A DNA stretch of 64,000 nt from Rhizophagus irregularis (Eukaryota > Glomeromycota > Glomeromycetes > Glomerales > Glomeraceae), in NCBI RefSeq assembly GCF_026210795.1, contig NC_089447.1, forward strand, positions 2,544,501 through 2,608,500. Reading direction: 5' to 3'. A program made the position numbers and the translations under genes. The notes beneath the pieces were generated by a model. That model was not told where the DNA came from. It searched no databases and was given only the letters and a program-made list of their open reading frames with translations. Below are positions 11,401 to 24,089 of this stretch, piece after piece (position 1 is the first letter of the stretch; each line of letters starts with the position of its first letter).

Positions 11401-13044
11401 CGATCCTCTACCTCTAAGACTCTACTTAAATGATGTCCCTCTGAAAGCTGTTTTTCTTATGTTCCATTATCAAGTTTGATCCGTTATCCTATGAAACCTC
11501 GTACTTATATACATGCGGATACTCGTTCAGTTTCACTTTCTACCTCGTTAGGCTATGCCAAATCTCTTTTACTATTTCACCTCTTTGCTCCAGTTCGACT
11601 ACCTCCTATGAATAACCAAGTGTCTAGGATTTCTGATATCCAACTTCCTTCTTCGGTGTCTACACTTTATATTGATGGTTCCTTCCTTCCTCCTTCTAGT
11701 CATCCAATATCTTCGATGGCTTATGCATGGACTGCTATAGATCCTGATGGATTTATTTTGGAATCTCATTATAATATCATTTCTTCCATTTTTCCTTCTG
11801 CTCTACGTTCAGAAGTTTTTGCTTTATTGCACGGATTGGACTCCCTCCCTCAGAATTCAATGATTACTGTCGCCACTGATTGTGTTCAGTTACTTTCTTT
11901 ATGGTCTTTGTATGTGGATGCTCCTTTTATTCCCAGAATGCTAAATGAACCCAACTACCTTTTATGGTCTTCCATACGCACTATTATGTTGGAAAAGAAT
12001 CTGGATGTTACCTTGATCAAGGTTCCTGCTTACGCTGACGACCCTTTGAATAATCATGTGGATGCATTAGCCAAAGCCGCTCATACTGACTTATATCTTT
12101 CTTCTCGACCATCATCGGAATTGCTGGCTCCTTGCATTTTACAATTTAATTCTTTACCTGTGGATATAAATATCCGGAAATTTATTAGAGATATTTTTGA
12201 CGCTAAAAGTCTTTTAACTCTGGCTGTATTACCAAAATTTAATTCCTATTCTTCAACTTCTGATATCGATTGGGCATGCACCAAATTTTGTCTCAATAAC
12301 AATAAACAATTCGTTTCCTATCGGAATGGTCATTCCGAGTTTTGTGGTTTTCGTATTAAACTACTGTTAGATATGCTTCCGACGCTTACAACTCTTCAGA
12401 GACGAAAACCTCATCTTTATAATCCAGATTGGCTTTGTCCTCAATGTAACTCTTCTCCTGAGACTTTAGACCACTTGTGGACTTGTTTTTATATCTTACC
12501 AGAATTTAGCCCTTTAAATACTTTTAAAACATTACTATTGGCTCTTCGGTCTAATTATCTTGATAAATTTCTTTCCGCATCATCTTTAATACCTTTACCG
12601 GACTCTTTTGCTGTTGAATTTACGGCTCTTCGTTGTTGGGATTGTGACCCTCCTTAAATTTCCTGCCTGCGACTCGTACGAGGACTTATACCTATATCTC
12701 TTACAGAATTTCTTGGAAATTATTTTTCTTCACTTACCATATGGTCTATCTTAGATACACCTTTGCACGACTTTCATTTTGACCTTTATGTCCAAATCTG
12801 GTTGTGCCGTTCCATTTTCTTTCATCATTGGGAATCAGCTCAAAGCATTACAAAAAAAATGAAATCGTCAGCTTTTGGGTCTTCTTCTATTCTTCGTCCT
12901 TCCTCTAACATTCCTCTTGACTCTTCGACACCTTCCTTGGCGACAGCTTTCTTGGATTCCTGGGTTTCTTGGGTTTCCTCTTATATAATCCGTGGGGGAT
13001 CTTGGATTTCGCATTTGGATTTTTGGCGCCGCTTAACAGTTTAG
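8478..13044 (+). pseudogene. LINE ORF2: reverse transcriptase, RNase H, CCHC finger (copy B)
   Basis: This continues ORF2 after the hAT insertion, in frame. Reverse-transcriptase blocks: NNKASGPSKISYEML, RPITLLETVRKCVVK, QDISKAFDSID (first Asp), IDQGEIISPLLWVIYL, ITFMDDSTLIASS (catalytic DD in an FMDD box) and FRFLGVWF. RNase H follows from about 11620 and the CPQC finger near 12440. Stops at 8581, 8848, 9241, 11233, 11431 and 12655 break it. The longest open block, 9283-11235 (650 codons), covers most of the polymerase domain. CAG to TAG at 13042 trims the end relative to copy C. Confidence 0.88.
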
Positions 13045-13353
13045 TCTCTACTTAGGATTTCTTTTTGGTAAACGGATTGGATCTTAGGGCATGCTGGATA
13101 GTTGACTCACACTGGCCTTCGGGTAAAGATGGGGTATGCGTTTCTGTAATAGTTTAGTTTTTCTTTACTTAATTTTATTTTGTTTAGATTTCTTTACTTA
13201 TATGAATCGTGAAGCTAGTTCTTTTTATTTTTTATGTTTATTTTCTATATTTGATATTTGTAATATTGTTCGATTTGTTTATTGTACTTTTCGTTTAAAT
13301 TTAATAATAAAAGATAAAGTCATAAGACTGTTTGCTCATAATCACCAAATATG

Positions 13354-14369
13354 GGTTGGTCACCCTATCTTAGTGGTTAGTCACTGAGACCCTCATTAAG
13401 CCTGAGACAGAGATCGTGGCAAGTTGCCGATTCCCTACGACCACGGAAATAAAAAGAATTTTACTGCGACGCTACAACCAATAGCGTGAAGGTACAGGGA
13501 TTAGTATAGTTGGACTGCATCATGGTGAATTAGTGTGTACAGTTAGGCCGCACATTTCAACTAAGGGGTCATGGTGTCCTTGCGTTCCCTATGAGGCCAT
13601 TGGCATGTGCGCAGTTCTGTCCTTGAGGTCACTACTATACCTTAGGGGGGACTTCCTGTCTGGGTGGTCACTCTACGATACCGCTTGGGGTCAGTAATGG
13701 CTAGATGGTCGTCCTAGATGGTAAAGCTGAGGGTGCAATGTCTTAGTGGTAGTTTGACCTTCTGTTAGGTCGTAGACCAACCAAGGTGTTCGTGCGCAGA
13801 CAGATAGCTTGGTGATTGGGTTCGATTCTTACCTCTGATGGGCTCTGGTTGGTGATTCCTGGTGGTTGATACCCACCATAAGGGATGATCCTGGGTAACA
13901 CCTACAAGCTTACTGTCCAGGTGGTCACTACAAAGTATACCACTTGGGAATTACAACTGTACTATCGGTGGTGGGTAATCGCGGGCTGTAGTGGCCTTTT
14001 AGTGAGACCTGTTACCTAATATGGTGGTATGGAAGGGGTCTAGATGTTTGAAGGTTATCTGACGAAAGTCCTCCGTGACAGTAGTAGTGGTGAGGAGTTT
14101 ATAATAGTAGCCATTACAGTATCATACAACGGATTAAAGGACGAGTAGGGTAGTGTTCTTCCGATCCAAAGGCCTTCGGGTCCCTGGGGTATGCCTGATT
14201 GATGGACGTGCTGGATAAGTTGTCTTGGTTAAAAGGTGGCCTTGATGACATCTGGTGGTTCAATGATGGCGAGGATACGAATGACCTACTTCCATAACCT
14301 TCAATAGAGGATGCGGAAAGTAGTGGCCACTAAACGTACAATACACTTGTAAAATAATCACCAAATATG
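13354..14369 (+). mobile_element. tRNA-related non-autonomous unit 1 (large SINE-like)
   Basis: This 1016-bp unit sits exactly between LINE B and unit 2 and shares the LINE 3' 16-mer. Base composition is clearly more GC-rich than its surroundings. It begins GGTTGGTCACCCTATCTTAGTGG, which resembles a tRNA 5' half with a pol III A box (about 13367-13377); here the matching B box is eroded. A second tRNA-like module starts near 13737 (GTCTTAGTGGTAG) and has a good B box, GGTTCGATTCT, at 13819-13829. Three internal GGTCACT..TATACC..TTGGGG blocks are present. There is no coding capacity. It was probably mobilised by the neighbouring LINE family. Confidence 0.65.
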
Positions 14370-15392
14370 GGTTGGTCACCCTATCTTAGTGGTTAGTCAC
14401 TGAAACCCTCATTAAGCCTGAGTATGGTGAGGTCGCAGGTTCGATTCCTATAACCACGGAAATAAAAGAATTTTACTGCAGACGCTACAACCAATAGCGT
14501 GAAGGTACAGGGATTAGTGTAGTTGGACTGCATCATGGTGAATTAGTGTGTACGGTTAGGCCGCACATTTCAACTAAGGGTCATGGTGTCCTTCTAACGT
14601 TTCCTAAGAGGTCATTGGTATGTTCGGAGTCCTGTCTTTAAGGTCACTGCATAGTATACTTTAGAGGTGGTGTCCTGTCCTGGTGGTCACTGCTACGATA
14701 CCACTGGGGGTACAGTTCGCTATGCTAGATGGTCCCATAGATGGTAAAATCATGGGTGCAATGTCTTAATGGTAGTTGACCTTCTAATAGGTCTTAGACC
14801 AACCGTGATGTTCCTGAACAGAACAGATAGCTTGGTGATTGGGTTCAATTACCCCTTCTCTGATGGGCCGTGGTTGGTGATTCCTGGTGGTTGATACGCC
14901 ATAAGGGATGATCCTGGGTAACGCCTACAAGCTTACTGTCCAGGTGGTCGCTACAAAGTATACCGCTTGGGGATTACAACTGTACTATCGGTGGTAGGTA
15001 ATCGCAGGCTGTAGTGGCCTTTGAGTGAGACCTAGTACCTAATATGGTGGTATGGAAGGGGTCTAGATGTTTGAAGGTTATCTGATAAAAGTCCTCCGTG
15101 ACAGTAGTAGTGGTGAGGGGTTTATAATAGTAGCCATTACAGTATCATGCAACGGATTAAAGAACGAGTAGGGTGGTGTTCAGCAGATTCGAAGGCCTTC
15201 GGGTCCCTGGAGCATGTCCTTGCGTTTGCGGTTAGTGTTGAATTGTCCCGTTAAAAGGTGGCGGGGATGGTTACATCATGGCTTAGTGAGGATGATGCAA
15301 TGAACGACCTACCTCCATAGCCTTCAATAGAGGGTGCGGAAAGTAGTGGCTACTAAACGTACAATACACTTGTAAAATAATCACCAAATATG
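14370..15392 (+). mobile_element. tRNA-related non-autonomous unit 2 (large SINE-like)
   Basis: Second copy, 1023 bp, clearly similar to unit 1 over its whole length. Its first tRNA-like module is better preserved: A box near 14383-14393, B box GGTTCGATTCC at 14438-14448, and a short possible acceptor stem (GGTTG with TAACC). The second module has a decayed B box near 14841. The unit ends with TAATACACTTGTAAA-like sequence plus the 16-mer, and LINE C begins immediately after. Confidence 0.65.
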
Positions 15393-15522
15393 AGGATCAT
15401 TGCAACTCTTTCCTGAAATTTTGAAAATACTAATAAAAATTTAATTTTGAAATTTTTGTTCGAAAATTTCTAAGTGCTCGTTCACAATACTAATATTTTC
15501 CCAGTTGCTTTCCTCTTTACTG

Positions 15523-15801
15523 CACTGGTAAAAAAATGGTCTATCCTACACATATCCTACATATATCTTACATATATCAGGTACTCAAAATGTAGAAAAT
15601 CATACACAAATAATACACATATCATACACATATCGGGTACTTATATATATAGTATACCTATCAGGTACCTGATATATGTATGATATATATATTAGTACCC
15701 GATATGTGTATGATATGTGTATTATTTGTGTATGATTTTCTACATTTTGAGTACCCGATATGTGTAAGATATGTGTAGGATAAATCATTTTTTTACCAGT
15801 G
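15523..15801 (+). mobile_element. Palindromic CACTA-type MITE, copy 1 (279 bp)
   Basis: It is flanked by the 3-bp duplication CTG (15520-15522 and 15802-15804); copy B has the empty site. The ends are CACTGGTAAAAAAATGG and its inverse. Almost the whole length is one inverted repeat of TACACATATC / GATATGTGTA blocks around an AT centre near 15660. It has no coding capacity. The CACTG ends and 3-bp duplication fit the CACTA/Plavaka group, and the ends resemble those of the 13.2-kb element at 29045-42216. Confidence 0.9.
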
Positions 15802-15815
15802 CTGAGCTTTAAACT

Positions 15816-17928
15816 ATGACTACACCTCCAGCTCCTTTTGTTATTAACCCGGATATTCCACCGCCACTGCGTCCTGTTGTTTCTACTCCCTCTGGAGACC
15901 GACCTTTATCTCCCACTAGTACCGCTGGCGCACCCAATAAACGTACACGTACTGTCTCTGATGACGCGATGAATGTTGATATAACTTCACCCTCCGCTAC
16001 TCCCACTTTTACTTCTACCGTTCCTTCTGGTCTTCCTGTCAACAAAGTCCAAGTGATTACCTCTCCTCATACTACTACTACTCCTGTTGAAACTGTTGAC
16101 GCTTCTATCCATGCTCCTTCCAACACCAATGGTAAAGGCAAAGCTGTTGCCTTCGATATTCCAGAACACCAACCATCCCCCGATGGTAATGCTGCTGCTA
16201 TCAAATCCGCACCCACTCGTTATCATGCTGCAGCCTATCTACGCGACGCGCCTGACGCGTTCAAACTAAATTCACCACCAATCGCTCCATGTGTGACGAA
16301 GTGGATTGTTCACTCTCCCGATATCCTTCTTATGGCACCCGCGCACGCTGTGATGGATCAGGCGATAATAAAAAGATCCTTGTCTTCTTTAATGATCAGC
16401 ATGATTATACCGATTGTGTCAGCTCCCCACGTGCAGATCTTCTTAATTTAGCCTTTACTAATTATTCCCCTGCAGATGCTAAACTCAATGACGAAGCGAA
16501 GTCTTTGTTTGTTACTGACATCCCACTCTTCCTAAACGAGATGCAAGTCCGCCAGGCATTTTCCCGATATGGCACTGTGATTAAATGCAAACTCACCCCT
16601 AAAAAACATTACTACAATGGTCATATCCAATTTTCCTCCGCGGATGCAATTACCCAATTTAATGATATCTGGGCGATTATCTGCCTTGGCAATTCTTTAC
16701 GTGTCTGTCCGGCATCTTTTTTGAAATCCCAACGTGACAGCCGTAGAGAACATGTCGCTATTCTTGCCGGCATTCCAAAAAATATTAAAGAGGCTGACCT
16801 TCTTGAAATTGCTTCTCAGGTTAATGCTAAAGCCCTTAATGTCCCACTGTCAATCAACTCGTACAAGCCTAAACCCTATGCATATTTGAATTTCTCTTCA
16901 TTTGACACTCTTGAGGCTGCGAAAGAAATGACCGTAGCTTTCCGTGGCAAAAGGTTGACGTGGCACCCTCCCAATGAAGCACATACTTTATGCCATGTTT
17001 GTGGGCGTCTTGGTTGTTCACCTTCTGTTTGTAATCCTCATTCTACACGAAAAGTGGATGATCGCCTTAACAAACTATATTCACGCTTCAATGCTGGTCC
17101 TCAACGTGGTCGTCAAGATTCACGTCAATCACGTGATAAATCCAATTCCCGTTCAATATCACGATCTAATTCCAGATCCCGCAATAATAGTTCCTCTTCA
17201 TCCCGTTCCAACAACAGTAACAATAATACTAACACTTTTCGTCCTAATACTTCTCGACGTAGTAACCAGACCAACAATAATAATTATAATCCTAAGAATA
17301 ATGAAAATTCTTCTGGTTCTACTCAACCTCCACTTGTACCTCATCCTAATAGTTCTACACATACCTCTTCTTCTGACAATTCTGCCTATACACTTCCTCA
17401 ACATATCATTGATGAGTTAAAGGCGCAGATCAAAGAGATTGCTACTACCCTCAAATCTCTTGACGAAACTTTTCCTAGATGCAGGATACTATCACGCATC
17501 ATGATTATAGAATATCTGAGCTCGAATCAATGATGAATTATGATAACAATAATTCTGGTGACTCGGATTTGTACCCACCTCATAATGACCAAGAAACTCA
17601 CTCTTATGATAATGGATGGGATGATGCCACAGCCCACGACACGAATTCAGGATTCAATCTTCCTCCCCATACTGCTCCTTCTCTTATGGACACTTCTCCA
17701 GATGCCTCCTTTTAAGCTTTGGATCCTAATTCCGTCTTATCAAGACGACATGTCCCCTTATTTAACTCTCGACATACTATTATTGCCCCTGATGCTAATG
17801 CTTCCCGTCTGCAATTGGAAATCTCTAATGTTTCTAATACACAAAAGAATCTTTCTGCCCAACTTGGTTCGATTATGGATAAATTGGACTTCTTTTCCCC
17901 CTCAAAGCCTTCCCCTTCTAATGATTAA
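15816..17928 (+). pseudogene. LINE ORF1 (copy C)
   Basis: Same protein as copy B ORF1. The N-terminus is intact here (CGA, not TGA, at the position of the copy B stop). Two single-base deletions, near 16268 and 17470, split it into three frames (15816-16451, 16289-17533, 17479 onwards), and a TAA at 17713 replaces a Ser codon. The natural end is TAA 17926-17928, giving an ancestral protein of about 700 residues. RRM-like domains, the CHVCGRLGCSPSVC knuckle and the RS-rich segment are all recognisable. Confidence 0.85.
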
Positions 17929-20900
17929 ACACCAACTTAATTTTGGTGATTTACAGGGACTTCACCCCCCTGACAGTGTGTTACCTGATAATCTTAATAA
18001 CAATATCTATCCCTCTTCTCCTTCCCCTCTTATTAAATTTGGACAACTTAACGTTAATGGTTTATGTTCCCCTGTTAGACAATTGCATTTGTTAAATTAT
18101 TTTCTCCATTCTTCTTTCGGCGTTTTATCTTTAAATGATACTCGTCTTACTTCTTCCAGTGCTAAATTTATTTATCAAAATGAACATTCCCAATATAATT
18201 TTAAGTCCTATTGGGCTCCCTCTCCTTCTAATTCACAACCTCATGATGGTGTTGGTCTTTTTACTTTGCCATCCTTTACATAAACATGTTCAGAAGATTG
18301 ATCCTTGGAAAGGTCGTCTTTTAAAATTAGATCTTTTTTTTCATCAGACAAAAATTTCTATTATTTCTGTTTATATTCCTCCTTATCATTCTATTCATTA
18401 TAAAGAACGTGATGCTATTTTTGCTCAACTTAATTTATGGCTTGATAAAGCCCGTTCTAATAATTATCATATAGTCATCCTTGGTGATTTTAACGCAGAT
18501 GAAATTTCACATTCACATCTTTCTCAACATCATTTGAAAATTTTGCGATCACTTTCTTCTCGATATTTTACGGATCATCAATCCCATATCTCTTCAATTT
18601 CAGGTCCAAGTCCTACCTTCTATTATCAGAATGGTTCTTCAAGACTTGATTATATTTGGTCGTCCCCTGGATTTCCTGCTCCTGGTCTTTTCTCTCATGT
18701 TGAAACTTGCCCTAAGTTGAATGATAACCAATTTACTGATCACCATGTACTTATAACGGCCTTTGATTTTAGCTCTTGTTTCGCTACTCTAGCTAAAGTT
18801 AGATTAAAACAAAAAAGCGAACAACGCACCATTTTTCTTTACAAAAATATCAAAGAGGATTCTTGAGTGACATTTTCCAATGAAGTAAACTCACGTCTCG
18901 AATTGTATTTGGCCACACATTATCCCTCCTTATCTTCACTTTCAGCTCTTTCTTTGGATAAACTTTGGCACGCTCTTAAACGCTCTATTCTTGGTGGTGC
19001 CATTGACTCTCTACCATTTCAACATGTATCCAATACTCACTATCATAAATATCCTCCCGAGCTTACCATGCTTATTGCTATCAACAAATTCTTGGATAGA
19101 TTATTGTTTAAATTGACCACATCTAGGCCTAGTCATCCTGCTCGAATTTCACAGATGATTAATTCTTTGCCTACACAATTAACTCTTCTCAAATCTCTTT
19201 TAAAAGATTATACTATACCTATTTATAATACGACACCACTTCCTGCTTTCATCAAGTTTTTGCGTTCACAAAAAGCTTTGGTCTCAGCTTATCTTTCCAC
19301 GCAATTTCATCAACATCGTGTAGATTCCATTGAATATTATACTGCTCTCAGAGATGAACATTTCTCTACGTCTCCGGGCTCCTTTATTTCTTCAGCCCTA
19401 TCAGTGGAACATCGTTCTATCGTTCTTGATAGAGTCTTGGTTGTTATTGACTCCAAACCCACATTACTTACTGATCCTTCAGATATCAAACAAGCTGCTA
19501 TTAAACACTTCCAATCAGTTGTTACTCCTCTTTTGGTCCAGTATTCTTCTACGGATTCATTTCCTCCACGTTGGCAAAGAGCTTATACTCCTCTTTCTGA
19601 TATTGATTCATCATTATACAACTCGGTCATGTCTCCTATTCTGGAAGATGAATGGACGAGCACTCTCAATTCTATGTCTAATAACAAAGCCTCTGGTCCT
19701 TCCAAGATCTCTTATGAGATGCTCAAACATTTAACTGGCGAAGCTTTTAATTTGTCTCTTATTTTAGCTAATGTCTGTCTTAATCAAGGCGATATTCCTG
19801 CTGATTGGCGTGAAGCGCTTGTTTATCCCATTCCAAAGCCTCATGAATTTGATGCCCAATTAAAAAATACGCGGCCTATCACTTTGCTGGAAACTGTACG
19901 GAAATGTGTGGTTAAGGTCGTTACAACTCGACTTTCAAAAATCCTAGCTGGCAATCAAGTGCTTCAAGGTGGTAATTTTGCTGGATTACCAGGCGGTTCT
20001 ACTGATATTCCTATTAAAATGATTGATGCTATTATTCATCAACGACGCTTTGACAAAAGTGATGACCAAGAGTTATGGATTGTTTCTCAAGACATTTCTA
20101 AGGCCTTTGACTCAATTGATTTGAATATGCTTAGACTAGCTTTAATTCGCCTGCATATACCGTCTTTATTGATTAAATTTATCATTAATTTTTTTACAAG
20201 ACGTAATAATAAAATTATTACCCATCATGGTGATACTTCTGGATATAGAGTTAGAATTGGTATTGACCAGGGTGAAATCATTTCTCCACTATTATGGGTT
20301 ATTTACTTGGATCCTTTACTTACCACACTTAATCGAGAAGCTTGTGATCTCTTTATTTTGAAATCTTCTGCATTATTGGATTATTCTCCAATTGAATATG
20401 AACAACACAATCTTCCTGTTTCACATATTACATTTATGGATGACTCTACTTTGATTGCTTCATCTAAACGAGGAATTGAAGATCGCCTTTCCATTACTGC
20501 TGAATTTTATACTTTAAATAATACTCAAGCAAATTCAGCAAAATATATCCTTCTTTCTTCTGAACAATTTTCTCAAACTATTGTGTTTGATCTTTCTCTT
20601 TCTCCTTTAATTGCATCTCATACCCTTACTTTAAAGGCGTTAGCCTTATCTACATCCTTTCGTTTTTTAGGTGTTTGGTTTAATCTTTCGGCTTCTTCTC
20701 GTTTTGTTCACAACCAAACTGTTTCCATGGTCAAAGATATGGCTGCTTTACTTAGTCCTAAAAAACTTTTGGCACAACATGTGGCTTATTTTTATAATAT
20801 TGTTTTACTTCTGAGGCTAGAGTTTCGCCTACAATCCACATTATTTGCTGAATCTACCATTAACCGCATGGTTTCTCCAATGCTTTCCCTTATTCATCAG

Positions 20901-23395
20901 AAGGCTGGCCTTGCCTCAGTCACTCCTCCTCCTGCGCTTTTCACATTGCTACCATTCTCAATTCAACAAGCATTTGGCCGATTTCTATCATCTCATGTGG
21001 CTTCATGGCAGAAAATTTTTTCTCACCCTTCATATAAACTCTTTGCCAATTATATGATTACTTGTCTCCAAGGCTTTTTGGACTGTGATGCCTGTCCTTC
21101 TACTATTGACCTGAAACCATGGTCCCATACCTCTTCCCTGCGAACACATTCTTTGTTCAATTCTTTATTGTTCTCTTCTCGATTAAATATCACGTGGTCT
21201 TTATTGTTTCGACCTCCAAGGAAAGATTTACGTCCAGCGATTCCACTCCGGTCTATTTTACCAAAAGATTTATTTACTTTCATGAAAAATGTTCGAAAAA
21301 ATTTCTGCACTCGTTATCTTGCTCAATTGATTACACCGTGTGGCTCTCGACTTCTCTCATGGAAAGATTTACGCTTCCTTAAACGAGTATCGAACAAAAG
21401 ATCTGTGCCTGCTTGGTTTAATTATTTATTTAATCTTATTGTTATTCCTAATTCTCCTTCTTTATTTGTTTCATCACAATTTAGAATTCCTATTTCTCAT
21501 ACTGTAGTTTCTATTTCTTTTATAGACATTAGTCGAAATTATTGATTTAACCCTCAATGGGCTATTTCTTTTAATAGTAATACTAACTCTTTCCTTGTTG
21601 GCCGTGTGATTACTTCCTATCCTGCTCCACGTAATGAAGCTCTTATTTCACATTGGATTGCGTCATCTGTTGATGATTTGCTTTCTGAATTTACTGCATG
21701 CCAAGGTTGTGCCTCTGCTATTCTGCGATCCTCTACCTCTAAGACTTTACTTAAACGATGTCCCTCTGAAGAATGTTTTTCTTATGTTCCATTATCAAGT
21801 TTGATCCGTTATCCTACGAAACCTCGTACTTACATACATGCGGACACTCGCTCGGTTTCACTTTCTGCCTCGTTAGGCTATGCCAAATCTCTTTTATTAT
21901 TTCATCTTTTTGCTCTGATTTGACTACCCCTATGAATAACCAAGTGTCTAGGATTTCTGATATCCAACTTCCTTCTTCGGTGTCTACACTTTATATTGAT
22001 GGTTCCTTCCTTCCTCCTTCTAGTCATCCGATATCTTCGATGGCTTATGCATAGACTGCTATAGATCCTAATGGATTTATTCTGGAATCCAATTATAATA
22101 ACATTTCTTCCATTTTTCCTTCTGCTTTACGTTCAGAAGTTTTTGCTTTATTGCATGGATTGGACTCCCTCCCTCTGAATTCAAAGATTATTGTCGCAAC
22201 TGATTGTGCCCAATTACTTTCTTTATGGTCTTTGTATGTGGATGCTCCTTTTATTCCCAGAATGCTTAAAGAATCCAACCACCTTTTGTAGTCCTCCATA
22301 CGCACTATTATGTCGCAAAAGAATCTGGATGTTTCCTTGATCAAGGTTCCTGCTCACGCTGACGACCCTTTGAATAATCATGTGGATGCATTAGCCAAAG
22401 CCGCTCATAATGACTCATATCTTTCTTCTCGTCCATCATCGGAATTGCTGGCTCCTTGCATTTTACAATTTAATTCCTTACCTGTGGATATAAATATCCG
22501 GAAATTTATTAGAGATATTTTTGACGCTAAAAGTCTTTTAACTCTTGCTGTATTACCAAGATTTAATTCCTATTCTTCAACTTCTGATATCGATTGGGCA
22601 TGCACCAAATTTTGTCTCAATAACAATAAGCAATTCGTCTCTCATCGGAATGGTCGTTCCGAGTTTTGTGGTTTCCGTATCAAACTATTATTGGATATGC
22701 TTCTGACGCTTACAACTCTTCAGAGACGAAAACCTCATCTTTATAATCCGAATTGGCTTTGTCCTCAATGTAACTCTTTCCCTGAGACTTTAGACCACTT
22801 GTGGACTTGTCCTTATATCTTACCGGAATTTAGCCCTTTAAATACTTTTAAAACACTGCTATTGGCTCTTCAGACTAATTATCTTGATAATTTTCTTTCT
22901 GCGACATCTTTAATACCTTTACCGGACTCTTTTGCTGCTGAATTTACGGCTCTTAATTGTTGGGATTGTGACCCTTTTTCAATTTCCTGCCTGCGGCTCG
23001 CACGAGGACTTATACCGATATCCCTTACAGAATTTCTTGGAAATTATTTTTCTTCACTTACCATATGGTCTATTTTAGATACACCTTTGCACGACTTTCA
23101 TTTTGACCTTTATGTCCAAATCTGGTTGTGCCGTTCCATTTTCTTTCATCATTGGGAATCAGCTCAAGGCATTACCAAAAAAATGAAATCGTCAGCTCAT
23201 GGGCCTTCTTCTATTCTTCTTTCTTCCTCTAAAATTCTTTTTGACTCTTTGACACCTTTCTTAGCGACAGTTTCCTTGGATTCCTGGGTTTCTTGGGTTT
23301 CGTCTTATATAATCCGTGGGGGATCTTGGATTTCACATTTGGATTTTTGGCGCCGCTTAACAGTTCAGCCTCTACTTAGGATTTCTTTTTGGTAA
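17921..23395 (+). pseudogene. LINE ORF2: endonuclease, RT, RNase H, CCHC finger (copy C)
   Basis: Starts at ATG 17921 overlapping ORF1 by ATGATTAA. The endonuclease N-terminus contains KFGQLNVNGLCSP and LSLNDTRLTSS; an extra T near 18257 shifts the frame. The frame then runs through GDFNADE, SRLDYIW and TDHHVL to a TGA at 18864 (TGG in copy B). The open block 18867-21545 (892 codons) carries the complete reverse transcriptase with QDISKAFDSID, QGEIISPLLW and ITFMDDST. TGA 21543, TGA near 21920, a single-base deletion near 21928, and TAG at 22052 and 22286 break the RNase H part. The last block, 22310-23395, includes HVDALAKAAH and the CPQC finger and ends at the natural TAA. Confidence 0.88.
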
Positions 23396-23669
23396 CGGAT
23401 TGGATCTTAGGATATGCTGGATAGTTGACTCACACTGGCCTTCGGGTAAAGATGGGGTATGCGTTTCTGTAATAGTTTAGTTTTTCTTTACTTAATTTTA
23501 TTTTGTTTAGATTTCTTTACTTATATGAATCGTGAAACTAGTTCTTTTTATTTTTTGTTTAATTTTTTATATTTTGTAATATTGTTCGATTTGTTCATTG
23601 TACTTTTCGTTTAAAATTTATAATAAAAGATAAAGTCATAAGACTGTTTGCTCATAATCACCAAATATG

Positions 23670-24049
23670 GACTGTCCCAAATGTATGACTATAAAGAGAG
23701 TTGACTGTATAACGGGAGTGACTATAGAGAAAGTTGACTGTAATTTAATATTACAAGAATTGGAAATCTTTAATTCAAATATAAATGAAAGCTTAACAAA
23801 TAAAACCTAAATAGCTATAGTTAATAATAACATTATAAGTGAAATAGACAATTTAGCTAAGGAGTGTGCCAGAAATTACGTGATTTAGTAGGTAATGGAG
23901 GGTCAGGTCCTGCAATCAGATGTCACAATATACCTTTTATAGTAATAGTTTATCTTTCATAGTAAATAATATATAATTTGTTTATTAAAAAGCTTTTTTT
24001 GAAATTATTTCACTATCTAAAAGTCCAATTTCAATGAATTTTTTTTGTT
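23670..24049. other. AT-rich DNA with a short repeated motif, no gene seen
   Basis: It begins with imperfect repeats of TTGACTGTA and GACTATA(A)GAG within 70 bp. These resemble terminal repeats of pogo/Tigger-like elements, but I find no partner repeat. The rest is AT-rich with no usable reading frame. Confidence 0.4.
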
Positions 24050-24089
24050 TTATAAAGTATAAAGAGGGCTACAATATAAAAAAAAGTTT

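Larger units (their letters stand above)
1876..13353 (+). mobile_element. LINE copy B, full length, split by a hAT element
   Basis: After removing the hAT element and one 8-bp duplication (5012-8477), about 8.01 kb remains, matching copy C (about 8.0 kb without its MITE). Order: 5' UTR (1876-2016), ORF1, an 8-nt overlap, ORF2 (endonuclease, reverse transcriptase, RNase H, CCHC finger), 3' UTR. The 5' end has the same start as copy C (ATCATYGCAACTCTTTCC), so both look like full-length insertions. Numerous stops and indels make it non-functional. Confidence 0.9.
15393..23669 (+). mobile_element. LINE copy C, full length
   Basis: Same architecture as copy B, with no hAT insertion but with a 279-bp MITE in the 5' UTR. 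Without the MITE it is about 8.0 kb. The 5' UTR runs from 15393 to 15815 and the 3' UTR from 23396 to 23669. It is the right end of the array; unrelated DNA follows at 23670. Damage differs from copy B, so comparing the two copies shows which stops and shifts are secondary. Confidence 0.92.

Noticed and set aside
13136-13387. 83-codon frame across the LINE B 3' UTR and unit 1
   Set aside because: It crosses an element junction and sits in a UTR that is non-coding in the other copies.
15600-15788. 62-codon minus-strand frame, with an almost identical twin at 26803-26991
   Set aside because: Both lie inside the palindromic MITE; the similarity comes from the repeat, and the peptide is low-complexity Tyr/Ile/His.
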